DNA of 64,000 nucleotides from positions 11,780,001 to 11,844,000 of the forward strand of contig JBHGNT010000001.1 of assembly GCA_043228905.1 (NCBI GenBank), read 5' to 3'. Both the position numbers and the translations under genes were made by a program. The DNA is from Azolla caroliniana (lineage: Eukaryota; Polypodiophyta). Every line of letters begins with the position of its first letter. The first letter of the stretch is position 1. Below, piece after piece: positions 63,541-64,000 of the stretch. Below the pieces are notes generated by a model. That model saw nothing but the letters and a program-made list of their open reading frames with translations, was not told where the DNA came from and searched no databases.

Positions 63541-64000
63541 AAAGCACATGCAGGTGCTTAATTTTGGGGAAATCTAAAGGGGACACATGTTGAGCGTTAT
63601 GGTGACTTAACTCTTCACGACTTTGTCTATGCATTGTGAGAATTTATATGAGTTATCTCTTGCAAGAAAGATGATGCGTTAATGGTTCTCTTTCACATAT
63701 GTCTCCCTTCTTTACAATTTAAGATATATAGAAATTGACCTCTCGAAAGGCAAGTGATCTTCAATGTATAAAGGTTGAAATGCAAATGGACGGGAAAGGA
63801 AGTACATGTATGGATAAGCCATATGTTTAATGATGCATTGCAACATGGTATGTCGTATGATTTGTCGTGACTCATGAGTAGGACAGAGAGGGAGAAAGAG
63901 TTAACTTACACACATCCTCACCCATCGATGAAGAGATGAACCGCTCCATCGCACCTGCCTCTGCATGCATACACATAGGTCTGCCTCACGCCTCAATCTT
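63541..64000. other. AT-rich DNA at the window edge, no gene seen
   Basis: It may continue the LINE remnant, but no conserved motif is visible. Confidence 0.4.

Overview
The window is nuclear DNA from a flowering plant. The evidence is multi-exon genes with GT-AG introns that encode plant families (a HY5-type bZIP factor, a full-length ABCB transporter, and a small mitochondrial protein like Arabidopsis At2g27730), AT-rich intergenic DNA, and a heavy load of plant retrotransposons. The species cannot be fixed from sequence alone.

Layout, left to right. 1-1420: decayed minus-strand LTR retrotransposon end (gag remnant, tRNA-iMet primer site, LTR). 4060-6518: a four-exon HYH/HY5-like gene on + that encodes 127 aa. 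7814-16506: an eleven-exon ABCB2-type transporter gene on - (1312 aa), convergent with the bZIP gene, with SINE-like repeats in one intron. 20254-26648: a full-length L1-type LINE on - with two intact ORFs, a poly(A) tail and a 17-bp target duplication. 28141-29232: an unrecognised, stop-ridden coding relic. 30784-36585: a three-exon gene on - for a 117-aa mitochondrial protein, whose 5.4-kb first intron holds a degenerate copia element.

37021-61541 is a 24.5-kb nest of four LTR elements. Element A (+) is an old Ty3/gypsy-like element with 1.5-1.9-kb LTRs. It was invaded in gag by B (+, copia, intact polyprotein). The 3' LTR of B was then invaded by C (-, a young relative of A with identical 342-bp LTRs). 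The integrase region of A was separately invaded by D (-, a copia element lacking integrase and most of RT). Every insertion has a matching target duplication: A ACGG, B ATATC, C ACGT, D GTATG. Removing B/C and D restores an uninterrupted reading frame across each junction in A. A and C share an unusual primer-binding site, 4-bp target duplications, a DHG protease motif and TGTCG...CGACA LTR ends. This lineage is the most interesting content of the window.

62370-63540: remnant of a second, different LINE (endonuclease domain). The remaining stretches are AT-rich intergenic DNA with simple and tandem repeats. The host genes do not form a functional unit; their order is ordinary eukaryotic gene order disturbed by transposons. 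Gene models are built from splice signals, reading-frame phase and remembered family sequences, without transcript evidence.
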